DNA of 64,000 nucleotides, taken from assembly GCF_029968095.1 (NCBI RefSeq), contig NZ_JASCIR010000001.1:186001-250000 (forward strand). Direction: 5' to 3'. Source of the stretch: Streptomyces solicavernae. Its GTDB lineage: Bacteria; Actinomycetota; Actinomycetes; Streptomycetales; Streptomycetaceae. A model generated the notes under the pieces. It was not told the origin of the DNA. It made no database searches and worked only from the letters and a program-made list of their open reading frames with translations. Of this stretch, positions 36,386 through 44,875 are shown in pieces. The position numbers were made by a program, and so were the translations under genes. Position 1 is the first letter of the stretch; every line of letters starts with the position of its first letter.

Positions 36386-36673
36386 GATCTGCCTTCCGTT
36401 GCCTTCTCCGATGCCTTCTCTGACGCCCCGAATCCTCCCACGGATCCGCGCCCCGGAGAGCGAACCCGTAGGAGCCCGTACGGCGATCGGAACCCGTACG
36501 AGAAGGGGACAGATGCGCCGGAACCGAGGAGACTGGGCACGACGTTCGGGTGTCCGACGCGAACACGGAGTACCCGGATGCCTGCCCACGCGTGCCGCCC
36601 CGTCCCCCGACGGGCATGATCCGAAAAAGGGTGGAAAGGTGAAATACCGTACGCCACCGAGGAGGAGGAACCC

Positions 36674-37417
36674 GTGACCCGCATCGACCACGCGCGCGCC
36701 GCGGCAAGCTCGGCGAAGGACAGCGTGCGTCACGCCGCGGAAGTGGTGGCGCCCTACGCCGACACGGCCAAGGACCGGGCGGCGCTCTACGCGCACGAAG
36801 CCCGCGTACGGCTGGCGCCGAAGGTGACCGACGCCGCCCATCAGGCGGCCGAGCAGGCACGCGCCCAGTACGGCGCGCATCTCGCCCCGCGGCTCGAACA
36901 GGCCCGCACGCAGGCCCTCACGCATGTGCCGCCGACCCTGGACCGGGCCGCGCACCAGACCCGCCGGGCGGCCCGGCAGGCGGCGGACGCGGCCCGGCCG
37001 CACGTCGAACAGGCCGTCGCCGCCGCGCAGCCCGTGGCGACGGAAGCGGCCGCGCGCGGCAGCGCCGCCGTCTCCGCGCTGCGCGGGCAGGTCTCGCCGA
37101 AGGAGATCGAGCACCTGGTCCGCAAGCACCGGCGCCGCGCCTTCGCCGGCCGCGCCCTGAAGCGGATCGGTGTGGTCGGCCTGCTCGGCGTCGCCGCGTT
37201 CGCCGCGTGGAAGTGGTGGGACAAGCAGGCCAACCCGGACTGGCTCGTGGAACCCCCGGCCCCCACCGAAGTACCGGACTCGTCCCGCCTGTCCGCGGTC
37301 GACGGCAGCCGCCAGGACGCCCTCGACCCCGAGGTCCGGGCCAAGCAGGCCGAGGCGGAGGAGGCCGCACGGCGCGACGGGGGCGACTGGACCCCGCAGC
37401 GGCCGGAGGACAGCTGA
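36674..37417 (+). CDS. DUF5324 family membrane protein
   Basis: 247 aa. A long Ala-rich amphipathic helical N-terminal half (about 1-150) is followed by one membrane helix (about 162-182, RIGVVGLLGVAAFAAWKWWD) and a short acidic Pro-containing tail. GTG start with GAGGAGGAGG upstream. Divergent from the cyclophilin; the 288-base gap shows nothing distinct. Function unknown. Confidence 0.82.
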   Translation: MTRIDHARAAASSAKDSVRHAAEVVAPYADTAKDRAALYAHEARVRLAPKVTDAAHQAAEQARAQYGAHLAPRLEQARTQALTHVPPTLDRAAHQTRRAARQAADAARPHVEQAVAAAQPVATEAAARGSAAVSALRGQVSPKEIEHLVRKHRRRAFAGRALKRIGVVGLLGVAAFAAWKWWDKQANPDWLVEPPAPTEVPDSSRLSAVDGSRQDALDPEVRAKQAEAEEAARRDGGDWTPQRPEDS

Positions 37418-37439
37418 CCGAGGCGGCCCGTGGATGCCG

Positions 37440-37470
37440 TGGGGCGGAGGACAACAGGTCTTCCGCCCCA
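37440..37470 (+). terminator. terminator after the DUF5324 gene
   Basis: A 12-bp stem (TGGGGCGGAGGA with TCTTCCGCCCCA, one G-U) encloses a 7-base loop, 22 bases after the stop. Confidence 0.75.
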
Positions 37471-37496
37471 CTGCGTTCCCCTATGCGGTTGCAGTA

Positions 37497-37960
37497 CTAG
37501 GGCGGCACTTGGCGGCTGAGCAGGCGGGCGACCGCTGTGGCCGTCGTGCGGTGCCGGCGGGTGCTGTTGCGGAGCATCGCGTGGTCGGCGCCGGGCAGCA
37601 GGTCCGTCCGCGCGCCGGCCGTACGGGCCCGGTGCAGGAACACCGCCGAGGCGCGCGGGTCGGTGACGCGGTCGCGCTCGCCGTGCAGCACGACCACGTC
37701 CTTGTCCCGCAGGTGCGCGACGGGTTCGCCGTACGGGCACCAGGGCGCGAGGGCGACCACGGCCCGTACGGCGGCCGCCTTCGAGGGGTCCGCCTGCGAG
37801 GGGTCCGCCTGCGAGCCGTGGGCTGATCGGGCTGGTCGGGCTGGACTGGCCGGTCGGGCTGGACTGGCGGGTCGGGCTGGACTGGCTGGACTGGCGGGTC
37901 GGGCTGGACTGGCTGGACTGGCGGGTCGGGCTGGGCTGGCGGGTCGGGCGCCTGGGCACT
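37497..37960 (-). pseudogene. truncated alpha/beta-hydrolase remnant joined to a PSPARPA-type repeat
   Basis: The last ~100 codons (37497-37800) read as the C-terminal part of an alpha/beta-hydrolase: KAAAVRAVVALAPW, the acid strand VVVLHGERDRVTDP, then the catalytic-His region DLLPGADHAML. The N-terminal half with the nucleophile elbow is missing. In its place lies a tandem repeat (37825-37955) of 9-bp multiples. The only nearby ATG (about 37961, MSAQAPDPPAQPD) reads the repeat in a different frame from the hydrolase. I infer a deletion or repeat-slippage remnant. Confidence 0.55.
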
Positions 37961-38007
37961 CATGCTCCTCGTTCGTGGCCGCGGGACAGGTGGATGGCCC
38001 GCTCGAC

Positions 38008-38035
38008 CCATCCGCGGCCCGGACGGGTCCGGATT
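38008..38035 (+). promoter_or_regulatory. candidate SigK-type promoter of the sigma-factor gene
   Basis: CCATCC, 16 bases, then CGGATT lies 35 bp before the chosen start of the ECF sigma gene. It resembles the CCATCC-type -35 element I recall for mycobacterial SigK. A weaker version, CAATCC-N16-CGGATC, is on the minus strand ahead of the fasciclin gene (about 40569-40596). Confidence 0.45.
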
Positions 38036-38069
38036 ACCTCTGACACCCGTGCCTACCCCGGAGCAGCCC

Positions 38070-38654
38070 GTGAAGGAAGCCGTGTCCACCGGCGGAGCCC
38101 CCTCCGCCGAGCCAGACCTGCAGGAGCTGATGCGCCGGGTGGCCCTGGGCGACCAGGAGGCGTTCGCGTCGGTGTACGACAGGACGATGGGGCCCGTGCT
38201 CGGCACCGTGCGCGCCGTGCTGCGCGACCACGCCCAGTCCGAGGAGGTGGCGCAGGAGATCATGGTCGAGCTCTGGCGGACCGCCGCCCGGTACCGGGCG
38301 GACCGGGGGACGGCGATCAACTGGATCCTGACCCTGGCCCACCGCCGGGCGGTCGACCGGGTGCGCTCCGCCGAGGCAGCCGCGGCCCGCGACCGCAAGG
38401 CGGCGCTCCTCGACCGGACGCCCGCGTACGACACGGTGACCGAGCAGGTGGAGGCCCGGCTCGAACGGGAGCAGGTGCGGCGCTGCATGCGCACGCTGAC
38501 CGAGATCCAGCGCCAGGCCGTCACCCTCGCCTACTACCGCGGGCTCACCTACCGTGAGGTCGCCGAAGTCCTGACGCTGCCCCTCGGCACCGTGAAAACC
38601 CGTATGCGCGACGGTCTGATCCGGCTGCGTGACTGCCTGGGGGTGACCGCGTGA
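38070..38654 (+). CDS. sigK: ECF RNA polymerase sigma factor, SigK-like
   Basis: 194 aa. Region 2 (about 20-90: FASVYDRTMGPVLGTVRAVL, QSEEVAQEIMVELWRTAARY, NWILTLAHRRAVDRVRS) and region 4 (about 130-190: RRCMRTLTEIQRQAVTLAYY, LTYREVAEVLTLPLGTVKTR). GGAG lies six bases before the GTG at 38070; a GTG seven codons upstream is also possible. The stop overlaps the anti-sigma start (GTGA). Context with RskA, a fasciclin protein and a molybdopterin enzyme matches the SigK group. Confidence 0.88.
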   Translation: MKEAVSTGGAPSAEPDLQELMRRVALGDQEAFASVYDRTMGPVLGTVRAVLRDHAQSEEVAQEIMVELWRTAARYRADRGTAINWILTLAHRRAVDRVRSAEAAAARDRKAALLDRTPAYDTVTEQVEARLEREQVRRCMRTLTEIQRQAVTLAYYRGLTYREVAEVLTLPLGTVKTRMRDGLIRLRDCLGVTA

Positions 38655-39406
38655 ACACCGCTGACCTGCACACGCTGACCGGCGCGTACGCCGTCGACGC
38701 GCTGTCCGACACCGAGCGGGCGGCGTTCGAGCGGCATCTGTCCGGGTGTGCGCCCTGCACGCAGGAGACGGCCGAGCTGACGGCGACCTCCGCACGGCTC
38801 GGCCTCGCGGTCAGCGTCACGCCGCGGGCCGAGCTGCGGGACGAGGTGCTGCGACGGATCACGACGGTCCGTCAGGAGACGCCCCGTGAGGCCGGTGCGG
38901 CCACCTCGGCGCCGCGGGCCACCGCGCGCCGGATGCTGCTGTCGCGCTGGGCGCTCGCCGCGTGCGTGGCGGCGGCCGCGGCGTTCGGCGGCGTCGCGGT
39001 GTGGCAGCACGAGCGCGCCGAGGACGCCCTCGACCAGGCCAGGCAGGCCGCACAGGACGCCGACCGGGTCGCCGCCGTGCTCGCGGCGCCGGACGCCCGC
39101 AGCGGTTCGGCGAAGCTGGGCGACGGTGCGACCGGCACGGTCGTCGTCTCCAGGAGCCAGGACAAGGCCGTGTTCGTTGTCTCCGGGATGGCGCCGCCGC
39201 CTCAGGGCAAGACGTACCAGCTGTGGTTCGACGAGGGCGGGACGATGCGTTCCGCCGGGCTCATGGAACCGGGGCGCAGCGCGCAGACGGTGCTGATGAG
39301 CGGCACCGTGGCCGGGGCGTCCGGCATGGGGATCACCGTCGAGCCGGCCGGCGGCTCGGAGCAGCCGACGTCCCCGCCGGTGGCACTGATGCCGCTGCCG
39401 GCCTGA
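38651..39406 (+). CDS. rskA: RskA-type anti-sigma factor
   Basis: 251 aa. An N-terminal zinc-binding anti-sigma domain contains the HxxxCxxC motif (FERHLSGCAPCTQE). A membrane helix (about 98-117, WALAACVAAAAAFGGVAVW) leads to an extracytoplasmic RskA domain (KAVFVVSGMAPPPQGKTYQL and ending MPLPA). It should hold the sigma factor inactive until the external domain is processed. Translationally coupled to the sigma gene. Confidence 0.92.
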   Translation: MNTADLHTLTGAYAVDALSDTERAAFERHLSGCAPCTQETAELTATSARLGLAVSVTPRAELRDEVLRRITTVRQETPREAGAATSAPRATARRMLLSRWALAACVAAAAAFGGVAVWQHERAEDALDQARQAAQDADRVAAVLAAPDARSGSAKLGDGATGTVVVSRSQDKAVFVVSGMAPPPQGKTYQLWFDEGGTMRSAGLMEPGRSAQTVLMSGTVAGASGMGITVEPAGGSEQPTSPPVALMPLPA

Positions 39407-39440
39407 GCCCAGGGCCGGTTGCCGGCCCGGCCGTTGGTAG

Positions 39441-39581
39441 GTGCGCGGCGCAGCCGTGGGGTACGTGCGCGGGCGAGCGTGGCGTACGTGCGCGGCGCAG
39501 CCGTGGGGTACGTGCGCGGGCGAGCGTGGCGTACGTGCGCGGCGCAGCCGTGGGGTACGTGCGCGGGCGAGCGCGGCGTAC
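39441..39581. repeat. three tandem 47-bp repeats after rskA
   Basis: Units start at 39441, 39488 and 39535, nearly identical, each made of 24-bp and 23-bp halves beginning GTGCGCGG. A partial fourth follows. They create long spurious open frames on both strands. The rest of the 436-base gap (39407-39842) between convergent rskA and the fasciclin gene shows only GC-rich sequence with a 30-bp imperfect duplication near 39730-39790. Confidence 0.85.
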
Positions 39582-39842
39582 GTGCGCGGCCCGGCCGGTC
39601 GGACCACGGCGCCCTGCAGTAGGTAGACCATGCGCAGGGCGTGGAGGTGCGGGGAGCCGGGGGCCCCACACGGCCGTAGGGCGGTGACCAGGACGCGACG
39701 GACCGGGTCACCGCCCGCGCCCGACGAGGCGACGGGTAATCCGGGGCCGGGGAGGGGACGGGCCGATCCGAGGCCGGGGAGGCGACGGATCGGGCGGAGA
39801 CCATGAGAAGAAGCGGCGCCGGATTCAGCTCTCGTGCCCGGT

Positions 39843-40511
39843 TCAGCTCTTGGGCATGAGCACCGAGTCGATGATGTAGACGTTGGCGTTGGCGGTCTTG
39901 ACGTTGCCGCAGACCACGGTGGCCGAGTCGGCGACCTTGAAGGACTCTCCGGAGCCGGAGGTGCTGACCTTCGTCTTCGCCAGGGTGTCGAAGGAGCCGT
40001 TCTCCAGGTCCTTCGGAGTGAGCTTCTGGGCAACCACGTGGTGGGTCAGGATCTTGGTCAGCTGCTCCTTGTCGTTGAGGACCTTGTCCAGGTCCGCCTT
40101 CGGGATCTTGCCGAAGGCGTCGTTGGTGGGCGCGAAGACGGTGATGTCCTTCGCGTTGTTCAGGGTGTCGACGAGGCCGGCCTTCTTGACGGCGGTGACC
40201 AGTGTGGACAGGGCCGGGTTGTTGGATGCGGCGGTGGCGACGGGGTCCTTGGCCATCCCGTCGAACGAGCCCGCGCCCTCCTCGGGGACGGACGCACAGG
40301 CCGGACCGAACGGCTCGTTCGATGTTCCCGCACCGTCCGCGGGGGCGGACGTCCCGGACTCCTTCTCCTTCGACCCTTCCTTCGATGCGGACGAGGCGGC
40401 GCTGTCGGACGCCTTGTCCTGGGAACCGCTGTCGGAGCAGGCGGTCAGGGACAGCGGCAGCACAACGGCAGCGGCGACGGCGACGGCGGCACGACGGACT
40501 CGGTTCTGCAT
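39843..40511 (-). CDS. fasciclin-domain lipoprotein (MPT70/83-like)
   Basis: 222 aa. A lipoprotein signal peptide ends in lipobox LTAC (Cys25). A Ser/Asp/Lys-rich spacer follows, then one FAS1 domain (about 85-220) with FAPTNDAFGKIPKADLDKVL, LTKILTHHVV and NVYIIDSVLM. Secreted adhesion-like proteins of this type (MPT70, MPT83) are SigK targets in mycobacteria. Divergent from the molybdopterin enzyme gene, with shared upstream repeats. Confidence 0.92.
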   Translation of the reverse strand: MQNRVRRAAVAVAAAVVLPLSLTACSDSGSQDKASDSAASSASKEGSKEKESGTSAPADGAGTSNEPFGPACASVPEEGAGSFDGMAKDPVATAASNNPALSTLVTAVKKAGLVDTLNNAKDITVFAPTNDAFGKIPKADLDKVLNDKEQLTKILTHHVVAQKLTPKDLENGSFDTLAKTKVSTSGSGESFKVADSATVVCGNVKTANANVYIIDSVLMPKS

Positions 40512-40578
40512 GGCAATCCCTCAGCGATCGGATACGTGAGGGCGCTCTGCCCTCATCACAGGTGATCCGGGGCGAGTT

Positions 40579-40626
40579 CGGGAACGGATTGGTCGCTCCA
40601 AGCCGGAACCGGCACGGGAACGGATT
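40579..40626. promoter_or_regulatory. paired 12-bp repeats in the fasciclin/molybdopterin-enzyme divergent region
   Basis: CGGGAACGGATT occurs at 40579-40590 and again at 40615-40626, 36 bp apart. The CGGATT part recurs in the candidate promoter of the sigma gene. Probably -10 or regulator elements of the divergent pair. Confidence 0.45.
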
Positions 40627-40749
40627 ACTTACGTGGACGACGTGGACGACGAGGACGTGGACGGCGAGGACGACGTGGACGACGTGGACGACGTGGACGA
40701 CGTGGACGACGTGGACGGCGAGGACGACGTGGACGACGTGGACGACGAA

Positions 40750-42327
40750 ATGACAGTGCAGGGCCTGAGGCGGCTGTCTCTCGGCGCGCTGAGCGGCCTG
40801 CTCGCCGGGTACGCGGCGCTCGCGGTCGCCGAGCTGGTCGCCGCCGCCGTACGGCCCGAGTCGGGGCCGGTCGTCGCGGTCGGCGGCGCGGCGATCGACC
40901 GTACGCCCGCCGCCGTGAAGGACTGGGCGATCCGCCAGTTCGGTACGCACGACAAGCTGGTGCTGCAGCTCGGCATCCTCGCCGTGCTCTGCGGCCTGGC
41001 CCTGTTCCTCGGCGTGCTCGCGACCCGGTGGCGCCGTATCGGCTCGCTCGGCGTCCTCGCCTTCGGCGTGGTCGGGGCGCTGGCCGCCACCGGGCGGCCC
41101 GACTCGGTCGGCGTGGCCGACGCCCTGCCCTCCGTGGCCGGTGGGCTGGTCGGCACAGCGCTCCTGTACTTGCTGATCGGCCGCCTCGGACCGGCCGAGC
41201 CGCCCGCCGCCACAGGGGAGGAGGCAGACCGGTCCGGCTTCGACCGCCGCGGCTTCATCCTCGCCGCGACCGCCGCAGCCGCCGCGTCGACCGGCGCCGG
41301 GCTCGCGGGCCGGGCGCTGACCGGTTCGCAGGGGCGCGGCGCCGTCGCCTCCCGCAAGGACGTGCTGCTCCCCGCACCGTCGTCCAGCGCCGCGCCCACC
41401 CCCCGTGGAGCCGCGCTGCGCATCAAGGGGATCAGCCCGTTCGTGACGCCCAACCGCGACTTCTACCGCGTCGACACCGCCCTGGTCGTCCCCAAGGTCG
41501 ACGCCACCACCTGGAAGCTCCGTATCCACGGCAGGGGCGTCGCCCGCGAACGGACCCTGACCTTCGACGACTTGCTGAGGATGCCGCTCATCGAGCGCTC
41601 CATCACCCTGACCTGCGTCTCCAATGAGGTCGGCGGCCCGTACGTCGGCAACGCCCGCTGGATCGGCGTACCCCTGGCCGATCTGCTCCGGCAGTGCGGC
41701 GTCAGGCCGCCGTCCGAGGGCGGGCCCGCCGACCAGCTCGTGGCGCGCTCCGTGGACGGCATGACGCTCGGCACGCCCGTCGAGGACGTGCTCGACGGGC
41801 GCGACGCGATGCTCGCCGTCGGCATGAACGGCGAACCGCTGCCGTTCGTGCACGGCTTCCCGGTCCGCATGCTGGTGCCCGGCCTGTACGGCTATGTCTC
41901 GGCCTGCAAGTGGATCAAGGAGATCGAGCTGACCACGTTCGACGCGTACGACACATACTGGGTGAAACGAGACTGGGCGCCGCGCGCTCCGGTCAAGACC
42001 CAGTCCCGTATCGACACCCCCAAGCCGTTCGCCCGCCCGGCCGCGGGGACCGTCATGGTGGCCGGGGTCGCCTGGGCCCAGCACCGCGGCATCGACAAGG
42101 TCGAGGTCCGGGTCGACGACGGCCCGTGGCAGGAGGCCCGCCTCGCCGCCGAGGACACCCGGGACACCTGGCGCCAGTGGTCGTACGAGTGGAAGGCTGA
42201 CCCCGGCACCCACACCCTGGCCGTCCGCGCCACCGACCGCACGGGCAGGACCCAGACCGGGCGCCGCACGCCCACCATCCCGGACGGCGCCTCCGGCCGG
42301 CACTCGGTCGTCGTCACGGTCGACTGA
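40750..42327 (+). CDS. membrane-anchored molybdopterin-dependent oxidoreductase (sulfite-oxidase family)
   Basis: 525 aa from this ATG. Three or four N-terminal membrane helices (about 10-150) precede a twin-arginine-like FDRRGFILAAT and a sulfite-oxidase molybdopterin domain (about 255-440). The molybdenum-ligand Cys is in SITLTCVSNEVGGPYVGNAR. A C-terminal Mo-co dimerisation domain (about 445-525) follows. The frame stays open upstream to a GTG at 40633 through a pure Asp/Val/Glu repeat, but no ribosome site supports either start. The physiological substrate is unknown. Confidence 0.88.
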   Translation: MTVQGLRRLSLGALSGLLAGYAALAVAELVAAAVRPESGPVVAVGGAAIDRTPAAVKDWAIRQFGTHDKLVLQLGILAVLCGLALFLGVLATRWRRIGSLGVLAFGVVGALAATGRPDSVGVADALPSVAGGLVGTALLYLLIGRLGPAEPPAATGEEADRSGFDRRGFILAATAAAAASTGAGLAGRALTGSQGRGAVASRKDVLLPAPSSSAAPTPRGAALRIKGISPFVTPNRDFYRVDTALVVPKVDATTWKLRIHGRGVARERTLTFDDLLRMPLIERSITLTCVSNEVGGPYVGNARWIGVPLADLLRQCGVRPPSEGGPADQLVARSVDGMTLGTPVEDVLDGRDAMLAVGMNGEPLPFVHGFPVRMLVPGLYGYVSACKWIKEIELTTFDAYDTYWVKRDWAPRAPVKTQSRIDTPKPFARPAAGTVMVAGVAWAQHRGIDKVEVRVDDGPWQEARLAAEDTRDTWRQWSYEWKADPGTHTLAVRATDRTGRTQTGRRTPTIPDGASGRHSVVVTVD

Positions 42328-42454
42328 CGCAGATGCCCCAGCGACCCCGTCGTAGGGGCACCGCCTACCAACCTCGCGAGTCCCGGTCAGCAGCCTCCAG
42401 AGGTCGCGGGGTGGTGCCACCGACCTGAAGGGTGGCGGCTGGGGGCCAAACAGC

Positions 42455-42576
42455 GGTATGAACTTCGACAAGTGCCCGAGCTGCACTGGCCGTTCGGCTA
42501 CCCGTTCGCGATCGGCCTGATGGGCATGGTGTGCCTGGGTTTGTACATTGTCTTCAAGCGGCGGGGCCGGCTCTGA
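42455..42576 (+). pseudogene. corA: C-terminal remnant of a CorA-type magnesium transporter, frameshifted
   Basis: The signature GMNFDK (42455-42472) continues, after one missing base, in the frame VPELHWPFGYPFAIGLMGMV and ends VFKRRGRL-stop. This is the characteristic second membrane helix and tail of CorA (YGMNF...PEL...LYxxFKRRxWL). Only about 40 codons remain; no start or upstream domain is visible in 42328-42454. Evidence of deletion at the left edge of the biosynthetic island. Confidence 0.75.
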
Positions 42577-42745
42577 GCAACAGTCGGCGCGAGCCCGCTC
42601 CCCCTCCCGGCTGGGTTGGCCGGGGCAAACGGATCCGCCCCAGGGGCTCTTCCCCGACGCCATGAGGTGTGGTCCCGTGGTGACGCATCCGAACGGCGCC
42701 GCCCGGCAGACGGCGCCGCATCACGCCCAAGAAAGGGCCGAGCCG

Positions 42746-43432
42746 GTGATCGAGGAACTGCTCCCGGACCCGGTGGTCGCCGTGGAGAGCCGAGAGGCCG
42801 ACGACGACCGCGCCGCACTCCCCCCCGATGAAGAGGCGGTGGTGGCACGGGTGGTGGCCAAACGGCGCCACGAGTTCACCGCGGTACGCACCTGCGCCCG
42901 CCGGGCCATGGTGAAGCTCGGCCTCCCCCCGCAGCCCGTCCTGCCGGGAGAGCACGGCGCCCCGCGCTGGCCCGAGGGCCTGCTCGGCAGCATGACCCAC
43001 TGCGACGGATACCGGGCCGCCGCCCTCACCCGCGCCACCAGCCTGGCCTCCCTCGGCATCGACGCCGAGCCGCACCGTCCGCTCCGGGACGGCGTTCTGC
43101 GTTCCGTGTCGCTTCCCGCCGAGCGGGACCGTCTGGCCGCCCTCGCCGACGGGCGGCCCGACATCCACTGGGACCGACTGCTGTTCAGCGCCAAGGAGTC
43201 CGTGTACAAGGCCTGGTTCCCCCTGACGGGGATGTGGCTCGGCTTCGAGGAGGCGGCCATCGAGCTCCACCAGGATCCTGAGGAAGCCGATGCAGCGCCG
43301 CAGGGACGCTTCCGGGCCGAGCTCCTCCTCCCCGGACCGCTGGTGGGGAGACACAGGATCGGGCAATTCGAGGGGCGGTGGACCGTCCGCGACGGCCTGG
43401 TCGCCACCGCGCTGACGGTCCCCCACCCCTGA
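42746..43432 (+). CDS. 4'-phosphopantetheinyl transferase (EntD/Sfp type)
   Basis: 228 aa from the GTG of VIEELLPDPVV; an in-frame ATG at 42662 would add 28 residues. Mg and substrate motifs are SLGIDAEPHRPL and WDRLLFSAKESVYKAW. It adds the phosphopantetheine arm to carrier proteins, presumably the ACP of the adjacent PKS cluster (52250-52483). The AGAAAGGGCCGAGCC leader favours the GTG. Confidence 0.9.
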   Translation: MIEELLPDPVVAVESREADDDRAALPPDEEAVVARVVAKRRHEFTAVRTCARRAMVKLGLPPQPVLPGEHGAPRWPEGLLGSMTHCDGYRAAALTRATSLASLGIDAEPHRPLRDGVLRSVSLPAERDRLAALADGRPDIHWDRLLFSAKESVYKAWFPLTGMWLGFEEAAIELHQDPEEADAAPQGRFRAELLLPGPLVGRHRIGQFEGRWTVRDGLVATALTVPHP

Positions 43433-43459
43433 TTCCGGTGATTCCGGCCGGGATCAGCC

Positions 43460-43798
43460 CTACTCGCCGGCCGCCTGGAAGAGGCTGAACTCCACTCCCT
43501 GGTCATCGACACAGTTGGCGAACCTTCCCGCGGGGATGGTCACCGTCTCGCCCGCCGTGCCGCCGAGTTCACGGACCCGGTCGGTGGCCGCGTTCAGGTC
43601 GTCGACGCCGAAGTAGACGCGCGGGAACTTCGATGTGTCCCCGTGCGGGAAGCCACCCATCGGGCTCGGGCCGTGAATCATCGAGTAACCCGGGAAGTTC
43701 CCCTTCTTGAACTCCCACCCGAACAGCGACTCCCAGAACTTCGCCGTTGCCCCGGCGTCCTTACCGGGCAGGTCGAAGAAGACGATGTCTCCACTCAT
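43460..43798 (-). CDS. VOC-family (glyoxalase/bleomycin-resistance fold) protein
   Basis: 112 aa. MSGDIVFFDLPGKDAGATAK and FWESLFGWEF form the first beta-alpha-beta unit; FPRVYFGVDDLNAATDRVRE and CVDDQGVEFSLFQ form the second. The fold occurs in binding-type resistance proteins and small metal enzymes; the role here is unknown, perhaps self-protection. GAGGAG before the ATG sets the start. Confidence 0.85.
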   Translation of the reverse strand: MSGDIVFFDLPGKDAGATAKFWESLFGWEFKKGNFPGYSMIHGPSPMGGFPHGDTSKFPRVYFGVDDLNAATDRVRELGGTAGETVTIPAGRFANCVDDQGVEFSLFQAAGE

Positions 43799-43950
43799 GG
43801 TGCTCTCCTCATACGTGTGGATGTGGACTGCTGTAGATCGGAGCGTCGATGAACGGCACACACCCGCGGCGCGGCAGCGCGACCGGACGGGCGGTCGCCA
43901 TCACACCCTCCCTCGGAGGCTCCGTGCTCGACATCCGAACAATATCCTCA

Positions 43951-44004
43951 TGGGTACTGATGGTCTGGGTACTGATGGTCTCCAACTCCCACTATTCATA
44001 GTGG
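43951..44004. promoter_or_regulatory. tandem 15-bp repeat and palindrome in the VOC/MarR divergent region
   Basis: TGGGTACTGATGGTC occurs twice in direct tandem (43951-43965, 43966-43980). CCACTAT-TC-ATAGTGG (43989-44004) is a perfect 7-bp inverted repeat, the size of a MarR half-site pair. A TAGCGCTA palindrome lies near 44249. The 525-base gap is visibly less GC-rich than its surroundings and has no gene I can support. Confidence 0.5.
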
Positions 44005-44323
44005 ATTTGATCAGTCGGCTTGTCAATCTGGGCCAAAGACGATGAACGACACCTGCGTGCCAGGTTCTGCGGCCGCATCGCTCCCGCCCCCTCTAGCGGC
44101 AGCGGCGATACTCTTTGCACGTCGATCCGGTGTGGCATGGAACAAGGGCGTGCAACGTCGCCCCGACCTTGTTCGAACGGCTCTTCACAGTCGACTGACG
44201 AACAGGTCCGAATAAGTGAATGGACGCCACTGGCTCGTCAAGCCTGGTAGCGCTAAGCTCGTCATGGTGGCTGACTGTCTTGGCTGACCACAATCAAACC
44301 ACTGAGCATAGACAGGTCAGACG

Positions 44324-44821
44324 ATGGATGACATTAACCAAACGGATACCAACCCGAACGGATCGCCAACCCTGCCGCCGAACTTCGCGAACTCCATCGG
44401 GTTTCTGCTGAACAAGGCCGGGCAGCTCCTGACCGCGCAGTTCGAGACCGAGCTTGCTCCGTACGGACTCAGCGCGCGGAACTGGGGAATCCTCCGGTTC
44501 ATCGACGTCAACGGCAACCGCTCGCAGCAGTACATCGGTGAGCACCTGCGTATCGACCGGTCGACGATGGTGACCCTGGTCGACGAACTGGAGCGGATGG
44601 GCTACGTCGTCAGGCTGCGTGACCAGCACGACCGCCGACGCTACGCCGTGACGCTGACCGAGTACGGGGAGCGCCAGCTCCGCGGTGGCCTCGACTCGGT
44701 CGAGGAGAAGGTGACGAAACGGTTCCTTGCGCCCGTAAGCGAACAGAGCCGCGAGCGCTTGATCTCGATCCTGATTTCGTTGGTTGTACCCGACGACGTC
44801 GCGTCGTCGGACGCCGGCTGA
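44324..44821 (+). CDS. MarR-family transcriptional regulator
   Basis: 165 aa. A polar N-terminus is followed by a winged-helix domain (about 45-135): NRSQQYIGEHLRIDRSTMVT (recognition helix) and VVRLRDQHDRRRYAVTLTEY (wing). It is the only regulator seen in the polyketide region and lies convergent with the antiporter gene, so it may sense the product and control export or the VOC gene. Confidence 0.88.
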   Translation: MDDINQTDTNPNGSPTLPPNFANSIGFLLNKAGQLLTAQFETELAPYGLSARNWGILRFIDVNGNRSQQYIGEHLRIDRSTMVTLVDELERMGYVVRLRDQHDRRRYAVTLTEYGERQLRGGLDSVEEKVTKRFLAPVSEQSRERLISILISLVVPDDVASSDAG

Positions 44822-44875
44822 CGGAAACACTCCGGGCGGCCGGGGACGGCGACCCCGTCAGGAGGGCGGGGGCCG

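Noticed and set aside
39202..42663. A 1153-codon open frame on the minus strand
   Set aside because: It lies antisense to the fasciclin and molybdoenzyme genes and through repeats; it shows no domain and is a product of high GC.
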